Part shown: positions 1 through 5,830 of the stretch, one piece after another
Layout: every line of letters starts with the position of its first letter
Numbering within the stretch: the stretch's first letter is position 1
Source: Propionibacterium sp.
Lineage (GTDB): Bacteria; Actinomycetota; Actinomycetes; Propionibacteriales; Propionibacteriaceae
Assembly: GCA_012837465.1 (NCBI GenBank)
Contig: DURG01000277.1
Location: 1 to 6,723 of the forward strand
Reading direction: 5' to 3'
DNA: 6,723 nucleotides
Made by a program: the position numbers and the translations under genes
Notes under the pieces: model-generated
The model's database searches: none
Told to the model about the DNA's origin: nothing
What the model saw: the letters and a program-made list of their open reading frames with translations, nothing else

Positions 1-1098
1 GACAACTTCGACCCGAAACAGGTCGCCGCGCTCGGCGCGGAGGCCGTCGAGGGTTACGTGCGCGACGCGCTCGCCGCGATCGAGGTCGCCGGCACGACGG
101 CGGAGCTCAAGCAGGCCCGCCACGATCACGCCGGCGACACCTCGCCGCTGGCGCTTGCCAACCGCGAGATCGGAGCGTTGCCCCCGCAGGCACGCAAGGA
201 GGCCGGCCAGCGCATCGGCAAGGCGCGCGGCCAGGTGAACCAGGCCCTCGCCGCCCGCCAGGAAGCGGTCGTCGCCGCCGAGCTCGAGGCCTCGCTGGCC
301 GCCGAGCGCGTCGACATGACGCTGCCCGTGACCACCGGCCCCCGCGGCGCGCTGCACCCCGTCACCAATCTCATCGACTCCATGATCGACGTGTTCGCCG
401 ACATGGGCTGGGAGGTGGCCGACGGGCCGCAGCTCGAGGCCGAGTGGTACAACTTCGACGCCCTCAACGTGCCCGCAGACCACCCGGCGCGCGCGCTGCA
501 GGACACGCTCTGGATCGACCCTCCGTCGGCCGGCAAGCTGCTGCGCACCCAGACCTCGCCGGTTCAGGCCCGCGCGCTGCTCACCCGCGGCGTCCCGCTC
601 TACGTCGTGGTGCCCGGCAAGGTGTTCCGGGCCGACGAGTACGACGCCACGCACCTGCCCGTCTTCCACCAGCTCGAGGGCCTCGTCGTCGACAAGGGCA
701 TCTCGATGGCGGACCTGCGCGGCACGCTCGACCACCTGGCCAAGGCCATGTTCGGCAGCGACACCGCCACCCGCATGCGCCCCCACTACTTCCCATTCAC
801 CGAGCCGTCGGCCGAGGTCGACGTGCAGTGCTTCGTGTGCCACGGCGACTCCGTCGGCAACCCCGACGCGCCCTGCCGCACCTGCAAGTCCGAGGGCTGG
901 ATCGAGTGGGGCGGCTGCGGCGTCGTCAACCCGCGCGTCCTCAGGGCCTGCGGCATCGATCCGGACGTCTACTCCGGCTTCGCGTTCGGCATGGGTATCG
1001 ACCGCACCGTCATGTTCCGCACCGGCGCCCCCGACCTTCGCGACTTCGTGGAGGGCGACATCCGCTTCAGCCGTTCGATCCTGGGAGGTGCCCGATGA
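1..1098 (+). CDS. pheS: Phenylalanyl-tRNA synthetase alpha subunit, 5' partial
   Basis: Catalytic subunit of the cytoplasmic alpha2-beta2 enzyme that charges tRNA-Phe with phenylalanine using ATP. The frame is open from base 1, so the true start lies left of the window. The GTG at 58 is internal, because family-like sequence precedes it. 365 residues are visible (numbered from the window edge). Residues about 20-100 form the charged N-terminal coiled-coil arm that contacts tRNA. The class II core follows: motif 1 near HPVTNLIDSMIDVFADMGW (119-137), TQTSPVQAR (184-192), motif 2 around FRADEYDATH and FHQLEGL (209-227), and motif 3 with GFAFGMGIDR (326-335). A four-cysteine insertion, CX2C-X11-CX2C (277-295), lies just before the GWIEWGGCG strand. 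The stop codon overlaps the pheT start (ATGA), which indicates one operon with translational coupling. Identification is secure; only the N-terminus is missing. Confidence 0.97.
   Translation, partial: DNFDPKQVAALGAEAVEGYVRDALAAIEVAGTTAELKQARHDHAGDTSPLALANREIGALPPQARKEAGQRIGKARGQVNQALAARQEAVVAAELEASLAAERVDMTLPVTTGPRGALHPVTNLIDSMIDVFADMGWEVADGPQLEAEWYNFDALNVPADHPARALQDTLWIDPPSAGKLLRTQTSPVQARALLTRGVPLYVVVPGKVFRADEYDATHLPVFHQLEGLVVDKGISMADLRGTLDHLAKAMFGSDTATRMRPHYFPFTEPSAEVDVQCFVCHGDSVGNPDAPCRTCKSEGWIEWGGCGVVNPRVLRACGIDPDVYSGFAFGMGIDRTVMFRTGAPDLRDFVEGDIRFSRSILGGAR
1083..1090 (+). promoter_or_regulatory. Ribosome binding site of pheT
   Basis: GGGAGGTG lies inside the last codons of pheS, four bases before the pheT ATG at 1095. 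It fixes the pheT start and, with the ATGA overlap, supports coupled translation of the two subunits in equal amounts. Confidence 0.8.
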
Positions 1099-3584
1099 AG
1101 GCTCCTGTTTCCTGGCTGCGTGACCTGGTCACGCTGCCCACCGACGTCACGACCAAGAAGTTGGCCGAGCAGTTCACCAGCGTCGGCCTCACCGTCGAGC
1201 GCATCGAGTCCACCGAATCTCCCGTGACCGGCCCGCTCGTGGTCGGCCGCGTGCTGAGCTATGTCGACGAGCCGCAGAAGAACGGCAAGGTCATCCGGTA
1301 CTGCCGCGTGGACGTCGGCGACCACAACGACCCCGCCACCGACGAGCACCCGGCCTCGCGTGGCATCGTGTGCGGCGCCCACAACTTCGAGGAGGGCGAC
1401 CTCGTGGTCGTCTCCCTGCCCGGCACCGTGCTGCCCGGCAACTTCGAGATCTCCGCGCGCAAGACCTATGGTCACATCTCGGACGGCATGATCGTCTCCG
1501 AGGTTGAGATCGGGCTGGGCGAGGACCATGACGGCATCATCGTGCTGGCCCCCGGCACCGCCGAACCCGGCACCCAGGCGCAGGACCTCCTCTGGTCCGC
1601 TGACGAGGTGCTCGACATCGACGTGACGCCGGACCTGAGCTACTGCCTGTCCATGCGCGGCCTGGCCCGCGAGGCAGCCATCGCCAACGGCGTCACCTAC
1701 GAGGACAAGTACCGCCAGCAGCTGCCCGAACCCGTCGAGGGCGGGCACCCGCTGGTGCTCGAATCGGACCGCTGTGCCTCCTTCGTGGCGCTCACCATCG
1801 AGGGCATCGACCCGACGGCGCCGTCACCCGAGTGGATGGCGGACAGGCTGCGCGCCTCCGGCGTCCGGTCGATCTCGCTCGCCGTCGACGTCACCAACTA
1901 CGTGATGCTCGAATCCGGCCAGCCCCTGCACGCCTACGACGCCGCGAAGCTCCAGGGCCCCATCCGGGTACGCCTGGCGAACGAGGGGGAGACGCTCACC
2001 ACCCTCGACGGGCAGCAGCGCACGCTCGACCCTGACGACCTGCTCATCACCGACGACTCCGGCCCCATCGGCATGGCCGGCGTGATGGGCGGCGAGGACA
2101 CCGAGGTGAGCGAGACCACCACGTCGATCGTGCTGGAGGCCGCGCACTTCGAGCCCACCTCGGTCTCGCGGACCTTCCGCCGCCACGGCCTGCCCTCGGA
2201 GGCGTCCAAGCGCTTCGAGCGCGGCGTGGATCCGCAGGTGCCCTATGCGGCCGCCAAGCGCGCCGCGAAGCTGCTCACCACCCACGGTGGCGGCCAGATC
2301 ACTGCCGAGACCGTCGTCGGCTCCGCGCCCGCCCCGCACACCGTGTCGCTGCGCTCCGGGCTGATCTCCGACATCCTCGGCACCCGCGTCGAACAGGACG
2401 AGAGCCTGCGCCTCCTGACGGCCGCATCCATCGACGTGACCGCACTGGGCGACTCCCTGACGGTCACCGCCCCCAGCTGGCGCAACGACCTCGTGGACCC
2501 CTATGACGTGATCGAGGAGGTGGGCCGCCACGTCGGCTTCGACCGCATCGGCATGACGCTGCCCGTCCCGCCCGTGACCCGGAGCCTCGACCCGGCCATC
2601 CGGGACCGCCGCGCCGCCATGCGTGCCGTCGCCGCACTCGGCTTCACCGAAGTGTTGTCGCTGCCGTTCATGTCCGTCGCGGAGGTGGACCAACTGAGTG
2701 TGCCCGAGGGCGACCCGCGCCGGTCGCTGGTCAAGCTCGCCAACCCGCTGTCGGAGACGCACGGCCACCTGCGCACCACGCTGCTGCCGGGGCTGTTCTC
2801 GGCCATCGCGCGCAACACCTCGCGCAGCATGACGGACCTGGCGCTCTTCGAGAAGGGCAAGGTCTTCTTCGACGGCGGGGAGCCGGCTGCGCCGCGCCTC
2901 GGCGTCACCGAGCGCCCCTCCGAGGAGGACCTGGCCGCCCTCGACGACGCGCTGCCCGCGCAGCCGGAGACCTTGGCCGCCGTGGTGACCGGCAACTGGA
3001 AGCCTGCTGGCTGGGACGGCCCCGCCGTCGCCGCAGATTGGACCCACGTCGTGGCCTTCGCCGAGACGGCAGCGGCCGCCGTCGGCGTGGAACTGGACCG
3101 CCGCAACGCGGAGATGGCGCCGTGGCACCCCGGCCGTTGTGCCGAGCTGTCGGTCAACGGCATCGTGATCGGTCATGCCGGTGAGCTGCACCCCGCCGTC
3201 ATCGCCGCGTTCCGCCTGCCGGAGCGCACCTGCGCCGTCGAGTTCAACGCAGATCTGCTGTTGGGCCATGCCGTGCAGGGTGGTGAGATCACCCCGCTGG
3301 CCGGCTTCCCGTTGGCCAAGGAGGACGTGGCGCTGATCGTCGATGCCGAGGTGGCAGCCTCCGAGGTGGAGGCCGCCTTGGCCGAGGGTGCGGGCGAGCT
3401 GCTCGAATCCATCGCGCTGTTCGACGTCTACACCGGTGACCAGGTGGGCGAGGGCAAGAAGTCGCTCGCGTTCGGTCTGCGTTTCCGCGCGGACCGCACC
3501 CTGAAGGACGCCGAGGCCGCGGAGGCCCGCCAGAACGCAGTGAAGGTGGCACAGGAGCGCTTCGGCGCCATCCAACGCGCCTGA
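1095..3584 (+). CDS. pheT: Phenylalanyl-tRNA synthetase beta subunit
   Basis: Second subunit of phenylalanyl-tRNA synthetase; it binds tRNA and edits mischarged Tyr-tRNA-Phe. The 829 residues fit the usual bacterial length of about 800-830. The ATG at 1095 was chosen because MKAPVSWLRDLV is the typical family N-terminus and a strong ribosome site precedes it; the frame stays open far upstream only as a shadow of pheS. Domains in order: EMAP/tRNA-binding OB fold (about 42-160), B3/B4 editing domain (about 210-375, with AVDVTNYVMLESGQPLHAYD and the SEASKRFERGVDP stretch), B5 domain (about 405-485, with SWRNDLVDPYDVIEEVGRH), the catalytic-like core (about 495-700) and a C-terminal anticodon-binding FDX-ACB domain (about 736-829, FPLAKEDVALIVD to RADRTLKDAEA). 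D465, D471, E474 and E475 are at the places of the family's magnesium ligands. No damage is seen. A hairpin terminator starts 12 bases after the stop. Confidence 0.98.
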   Translation: MKAPVSWLRDLVTLPTDVTTKKLAEQFTSVGLTVERIESTESPVTGPLVVGRVLSYVDEPQKNGKVIRYCRVDVGDHNDPATDEHPASRGIVCGAHNFEEGDLVVVSLPGTVLPGNFEISARKTYGHISDGMIVSEVEIGLGEDHDGIIVLAPGTAEPGTQAQDLLWSADEVLDIDVTPDLSYCLSMRGLAREAAIANGVTYEDKYRQQLPEPVEGGHPLVLESDRCASFVALTIEGIDPTAPSPEWMADRLRASGVRSISLAVDVTNYVMLESGQPLHAYDAAKLQGPIRVRLANEGETLTTLDGQQRTLDPDDLLITDDSGPIGMAGVMGGEDTEVSETTTSIVLEAAHFEPTSVSRTFRRHGLPSEASKRFERGVDPQVPYAAAKRAAKLLTTHGGGQITAETVVGSAPAPHTVSLRSGLISDILGTRVEQDESLRLLTAASIDVTALGDSLTVTAPSWRNDLVDPYDVIEEVGRHVGFDRIGMTLPVPPVTRSLDPAIRDRRAAMRAVAALGFTEVLSLPFMSVAEVDQLSVPEGDPRRSLVKLANPLSETHGHLRTTLLPGLFSAIARNTSRSMTDLALFEKGKVFFDGGEPAAPRLGVTERPSEEDLAALDDALPAQPETLAAVVTGNWKPAGWDGPAVAADWTHVVAFAETAAAAVGVELDRRNAEMAPWHPGRCAELSVNGIVIGHAGELHPAVIAAFRLPERTCAVEFNADLLLGHAVQGGEITPLAGFPLAKEDVALIVDAEVAASEVEAALAEGAGELLESIALFDVYTGDQVGEGKKSLAFGLRFRADRTLKDAEAAEARQNAVKVAQERFGAIQRA

Positions 3585-3596
3585 CACAGTACACAT

Positions 3597-3640
3597 GGAC
3601 TCACCCAGCCCGTTACGGTGGCTGGGTGAGTCCTGTTTTC
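3597..3640 (+). terminator. Perfect 14-bp dyad: pheST terminator overlapping arcA start
   Basis: Left arm GGACTCACCCAGCC (3597-3610), nine-base loop (3611-3619) and right arm GGCTGGGTGAGTCC (3620-3633) match without error. TGTTTTC follows at 3634-3640. Position 12 bases after the pheT stop, high GC stem and T-rich tail fit an intrinsic terminator for pheST. Unusually, the loop contains the likely arcA -10 box (3614-3619) and the right arm contains the arcA GTG start (3626-3628). The dyad could therefore also be an operator, or a structure that hides the arcA start on read-through RNA. The structure is certain; the role is inferred. Confidence 0.75.
3614..3625 (+). promoter_or_regulatory. Leaderless-type -10 element of arcA
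   Basis: TACGGT (TANNNT class) at 3614-3619 is followed by six bases and then GTG at 3626. This is the distance expected if transcription begins at the start codon itself. No purine-rich ribosome site precedes the GTG, which agrees with a leaderless mRNA. No convincing -35 box was found. Confidence 0.55.
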
Positions 3641-4852
3641 AACGTTTCCTCCGAAGTGGGCCAACTGCGGCGGGTGATCGTGCACCGGCCCGGCCTCGAG
3701 TTGGCCAGGTTGACGCCGTCGAACGCCGCCGAGTTGCTGTTCGACGACGTGCCGTGGCTGGAGCGCGCCGAGGAGGAGCACGATGCGTTCAGCGCCGCGC
3801 TGACCGAGGCGGGCGCGGAGGTGCTCCACTTCGATGAGCTGCTCCGGCGCACCCTCGCGGTCCCGGAGGCGGTGGCCCATGTGTTGGATGAGACCATCAC
3901 GGAGCGCCAGTTCGGCCCGGGCCTGGCCAACGCGCTGCGCGAGTACCTCGACGACGCCACGCCCGACACGCTCTACCGCGTGCTCGTGGGCGGCCTGACG
4001 AAGGCCGAAGCCCTCGAACGGATCCCGAGGCCGCCGTCGGTGCCGTTCGGGGTGGCCCACGACAACGACTTCCTCGTGACACCGCTGACCAATCACCTTT
4101 TCGCCCGCGACGCCACGTGCTGGATCGGCAACGGGGTCAGCGTCAACGCGATGCAGGCCCTGACCCGGCGGCGTGAGGCCGTCAACTACCGGGCGATCCT
4201 GCGCTGGCACCCGCTCTTCGCCAGCGCCGATTTCCAGTTCTGGTCCGACGACCTGGGCACCGGTGAGGCGACCGTCGAGGGCGGGGACGTGCTCGTGCCG
4301 ACGCCCGAGGCCCTGCTGGTCGGCATCTCGCAGCGCACCACGCCCCAAGGCATCGAGCGCCTCGCCCTGCGCCTCTTCGCCGCCGGCGTCGTCGAGCGCA
4401 TCCTCGCCGTGCGGCTGCCCAACCGGCGCGCGTTCATGCACCTCGACACCGTGCTCACCATGGTCGACGAGGAATCCTTCCTGCTCTATGGCGACCTGCC
4501 GGAGCCCGAGTGCTACCTCATCCGGCCCGGCAACGGGCGCCGACCGCTGCACACCGAGCAATTGGGCGGCACGCTCGCCGAGAACCTCGCTGCCGCCGTG
4601 GGGTTGTCGCAGGTGCGGGTGCTCACCACGGCGCAGGACGCCTTCGCCCGCGAACGCGACCAGTGGAACGACGGCTGCAACGTGTTGGCCCTGCGGCCCG
4701 GCATCGTCGTGGGCTATGAGCGCAACACGGCCTCGATCGCCGACCTCAAGTCCGGCGGCATCGACGTGATCGAGGTGCCCGGCTCCGAGCTCGGCCGGGG
4801 GAGGGGCGGGCCACGCTGCATGAGCTGCCCGATCGAGCGCGCACCGCTGTGA
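3626..4852 (+). CDS. arcA: Arginine deiminase
   Basis: Cytoplasmic enzyme hydrolysing L-arginine to L-citrulline and ammonia, the first step of the arginine deiminase pathway. The 408 residues match the family's usual 400-420. The guanidino-modifying-enzyme fold shows all key motifs: SEVGQLRRVIVHRPGLEL near the N-terminus (9-26), FARD with D162, EGGD with E218, MHLDT with H272 and D274, and the C-terminal GRGGPRCMSCP with the nucleophile C398. These correspond to Asp166, Glu224, His278, Asp280 and Cys406 of the Pseudomonas enzyme, so activity is expected. The GTG at 3626 is the only sensible start, since the conserved N-terminus begins a few residues later. No arcB, arcC, arcD or argR is in view. 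arcA follows pheT by 41 bases but seems to have its own leaderless promoter, and a hairpin separates it from pheST. Likely roles are ammonia release for acid tolerance or arginine use; with no ornithine carbamoyltransferase nearby, the fate of citrulline is unknown. Confidence 0.96.
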   Translation: MSPVFNVSSEVGQLRRVIVHRPGLELARLTPSNAAELLFDDVPWLERAEEEHDAFSAALTEAGAEVLHFDELLRRTLAVPEAVAHVLDETITERQFGPGLANALREYLDDATPDTLYRVLVGGLTKAEALERIPRPPSVPFGVAHDNDFLVTPLTNHLFARDATCWIGNGVSVNAMQALTRRREAVNYRAILRWHPLFASADFQFWSDDLGTGEATVEGGDVLVPTPEALLVGISQRTTPQGIERLALRLFAAGVVERILAVRLPNRRAFMHLDTVLTMVDEESFLLYGDLPEPECYLIRPGNGRRPLHTEQLGGTLAENLAAAVGLSQVRVLTTAQDAFARERDQWNDGCNVLALRPGIVVGYERNTASIADLKSGGIDVIEVPGSELGRGRGGPRCMSCPIERAPL

Positions 4853-4872
4853 ATGCGCTGGAAGGGTGTGGA

Positions 4873-4951
4873 CCGGGCCGCAGAACGCCTCTCGGCGCGT
4901 GGCCGCTCGTAGCGGCTTAAAGTGGAGCCCGGGGTTACCGCGGCCCGGCAC
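4873..4951 (-). ncRNA. Candidate structured small RNA (unrecognised)
   Basis: Between the convergent ends of arcA and the unknown gene, the minus strand can fold into a closed multi-branch structure. A 9-bp outer stem pairs CCGGGCCGC (4948-4940) with GCGGCCCGG (4881-4873). Inside are a hairpin GCCGCT-ACG-AGCGGC (4916-4902) and a hairpin CGCC-GAGA-GGCG (4897-4886). The second has a GNRA loop on the minus strand but TCTC on the plus strand, which favours minus-strand transcription. A promoter-like TTGAGT-N16-TAGACT sits just upstream and would start the RNA near 4951-4949. No T-run follows the outer stem, so the RNA may continue antisense into the arcA 3' end. I do not recognise the family. The alternative is a bidirectional transcription-stop structure for the two convergent genes. 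Confidence 0.4.
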
Positions 4952-4956
4952 CTACG

Positions 4957-4984
4957 AGTCTAGTGGACGGCGCCGCCCACTCAA
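4957..4984 (-). promoter_or_regulatory. Sigma-A-type promoter for candidate small RNA
   Basis: On the minus strand TTGAGT (4984-4979) and TAGACT (4962-4957) are separated by 16 bases, close to the housekeeping consensus. The -35 box overlaps the stop codon of the unknown minus-strand gene. No open reading frame of a recognisable protein follows, so it would drive a non-coding RNA. Confidence 0.45.
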
Positions 4985-5580
4985 GTGAGTTGGCCCGAAC
5001 GCCACAACTTCGCCTGCGTCGTGAACTCCTGCGCCATCGCCGCGTAGCCCACGGCCCGGCGGGGCAGTGCGTCGTCCGCGGTGGCGAGCTCAGCGGCGCC
5101 CGCCGACATGACCCGGCTGAACGCGGAGGCCCGCTCCAGGGCGACGGCGAAGTCGCCCGTGAAGGCGCCCTGCAGGATCTGGTTGGCCAGCTCGACGACC
5201 TCCGCCGGCGTGGGGGCGTGGGGGGAGCCGGCGATGGCCTGGTTCACGCCGTCGACCTCGGCCCCGCGGGCGAAGATCCGCCCCGCCTGCTCAGGATTGC
5301 TGGCCACGGTGTGGCGCACGAGGTAGAGCCGCCAGAGGGCTCCGGGCAACGACTCGGCGGGGGAGTCGGCCCACAATTCGGCCACGTCGTCGATGCCGTG
5401 CTCGTCGGCGTAGTCGATCAGCCGCTCCACGATGTCTGGATCCGGCGCGGTGCGCACCCGGTGGAGGAGTGCTGCGGCGGTGTCGTGCGCGAGGCCGCCG
5501 ATCTCGGCGGGGTCGCCTTCGCCGCGCAGCGCCTCGATGAAGTCGCCTGGGCGTCGGACGGGCTTGTGGAACTCTCGCAT
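4981..5580 (-). CDS. Conserved hypothetical helical protein
   Basis: A 199-residue protein that I cannot assign to a function. The start ATG at 5580 is chosen because a TANNNT box lies exactly six bases upstream (leaderless pattern) and the family-like sequence MREFHKPVRRPGDFIEALRG begins there; the frame runs on upstream without good coding character. No signal peptide or membrane segment is seen. It looks mostly alpha-helical, with well-formed amphipathic stretches at about 25-43 (GGLAHDTAAALLHRVR), 48-70, 78-105 (SLPGALWRLYLVRH) and 125-160 (VVELANQILQGAFTGDFAVALERA). From memory, similar actinobacterial proteins are sometimes labelled as an RNA polymerase beta subunit; nothing in this sequence supports that label. 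It is transcribed divergently from the acetyltransferase remnant and tetR-type gene and may be under that regulator. Confidence 0.85.
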   Translation of the reverse strand: MREFHKPVRRPGDFIEALRGEGDPAEIGGLAHDTAAALLHRVRTAPDPDIVERLIDYADEHGIDDVAELWADSPAESLPGALWRLYLVRHTVASNPEQAGRIFARGAEVDGVNQAIAGSPHAPTPAEVVELANQILQGAFTGDFAVALERASAFSRVMSAGAAELATADDALPRRAVGYAAMAQEFTTQAKLWRSGQLT

Positions 5581-5586
5581 ACCCCC

Positions 5587-5592
5587 AGCGTA
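5587..5592 (-). promoter_or_regulatory. Leaderless-type -10 element of the hypothetical gene
   Basis: Minus-strand TACGCT followed by six bases (GGGGGT) and the ATG at 5580. The G-run touches the start codon, too close for a normal ribosome site, so a leaderless transcript beginning at the ATG is the better reading. Confidence 0.5.
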
Positions 5593-5595
5593 TGC

Positions 5596-5616
5596 CCCAC
5601 ACGCCAGTAGTGTGGG
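5596..5616. promoter_or_regulatory. Inverted repeat in divergent promoter region (possible operator)
   Basis: CCCACAC (5596-5602), seven-base spacer, GTGTGGG (5610-5616) is a perfect 7-bp dyad. It overlaps the plus-strand -10 box and falls in the -35 zone of the minus-strand promoter. Size and place suit a dimeric repressor such as the TetR-family protein encoded about 200 bases downstream. Binding is inferred only. Confidence 0.35.
5608..5613 (+). promoter_or_regulatory. Leaderless-type -10 element of the remnant/tetR transcript
   Basis: TAGTGT followed by six bases and GTG at 5620, the same geometry as at three other starts in the window. It would drive the acetyltransferase remnant and the tetR-family gene together. 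Confidence 0.45.
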
Positions 5617-5619
5617 TGG

Positions 5620-5830
5620 GTGCAGATCGTCCACCGCCAACCGGCCCCTTATGGACCATCCCCCCCACGCGCACGCCGCGCTCGGGCGGCAGTGGCCGGA
5701 GGTGGCGCGCATCATCACGGGCAACGCCTCAGAGAACAGCCACCTGCTCGCCATCAACAACCGCCTCAGCTATACGCCCATCGCCGCGTCCGGCTGGTTC
5801 GAGCGGAAGGAACCCCGTGGCGCTGAGTAG
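5620..5830 (+). pseudogene. GNAT acetyltransferase remnant, internal deletion and frameshift
   Basis: From 5651 to the TAG at 5828-5830 one frame reads as the C-terminal end of a GNAT N-acetyltransferase: WPEVARIITGNASENSHLL, then AINNRLSYTPIAASGWF, the familiar TGNA..N..(M/L)LAIN..LG(F/Y).P pattern. The catalytic core and acetyl-CoA loop (Q/RxxGxG/A) are missing. A start with a leaderless -10 box, GTG at 5620, lies in another frame and could be the original N-terminus (MQIVHRQPAPY). The simplest reading is a large internal deletion that joined a few N-terminal codons to the C-terminus out of frame, near 5645-5665. The C-terminal frame overlaps the tetR-type start by 14 bases, so the two were probably one operon. 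A short expressed peptide from ATG 5651 (59 residues) cannot be excluded but has no visible ribosome site. Confidence 0.65.
5805..5812 (+). promoter_or_regulatory. Ribosome binding site of the tetR-family gene
   Basis: GGAAGGAA ends four bases before GTG 5817. It decides the start within a long frame that runs further upstream without family similarity. Confidence 0.7.

Noticed and set aside
444..1094. N-terminal extension of the pheT frame
   Set aside because: Arg/Pro/His-rich out-of-frame translation of pheS; the real PheT N-terminus MKAPVSWL begins at 1095 with a ribosome site.
1720..1745. PEPVEG peptide in PheT as another copy of a dispersed actinobacterial repeat
   Set aside because: The bases do not match the GGTTGAGC…TCGAAACC element, no hairpin is present, and the segment aligns with a normal variable linker of PheT.
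1824..3596. 590-codon open frame on the minus strand across pheT
   Set aside because: pheT is secure over the whole stretch; the antisense frame is a by-product of high GC at third codon positions, has Gly/Arg/His-rich composition and no domain.
3428..4951. 507-codon open frame on the minus strand across arcA and the pheT end
   Set aside because: Antisense shadow of arcA; the composition is not protein-like and it runs through the candidate RNA and the dyad.
4919..4960. Possible tRNA-like end in the arcA downstream gap
   Set aside because: GGGGTTACC looks faintly like a T-loop region, but there is no cloverleaf, no acceptor stem and no GTTCGA core.
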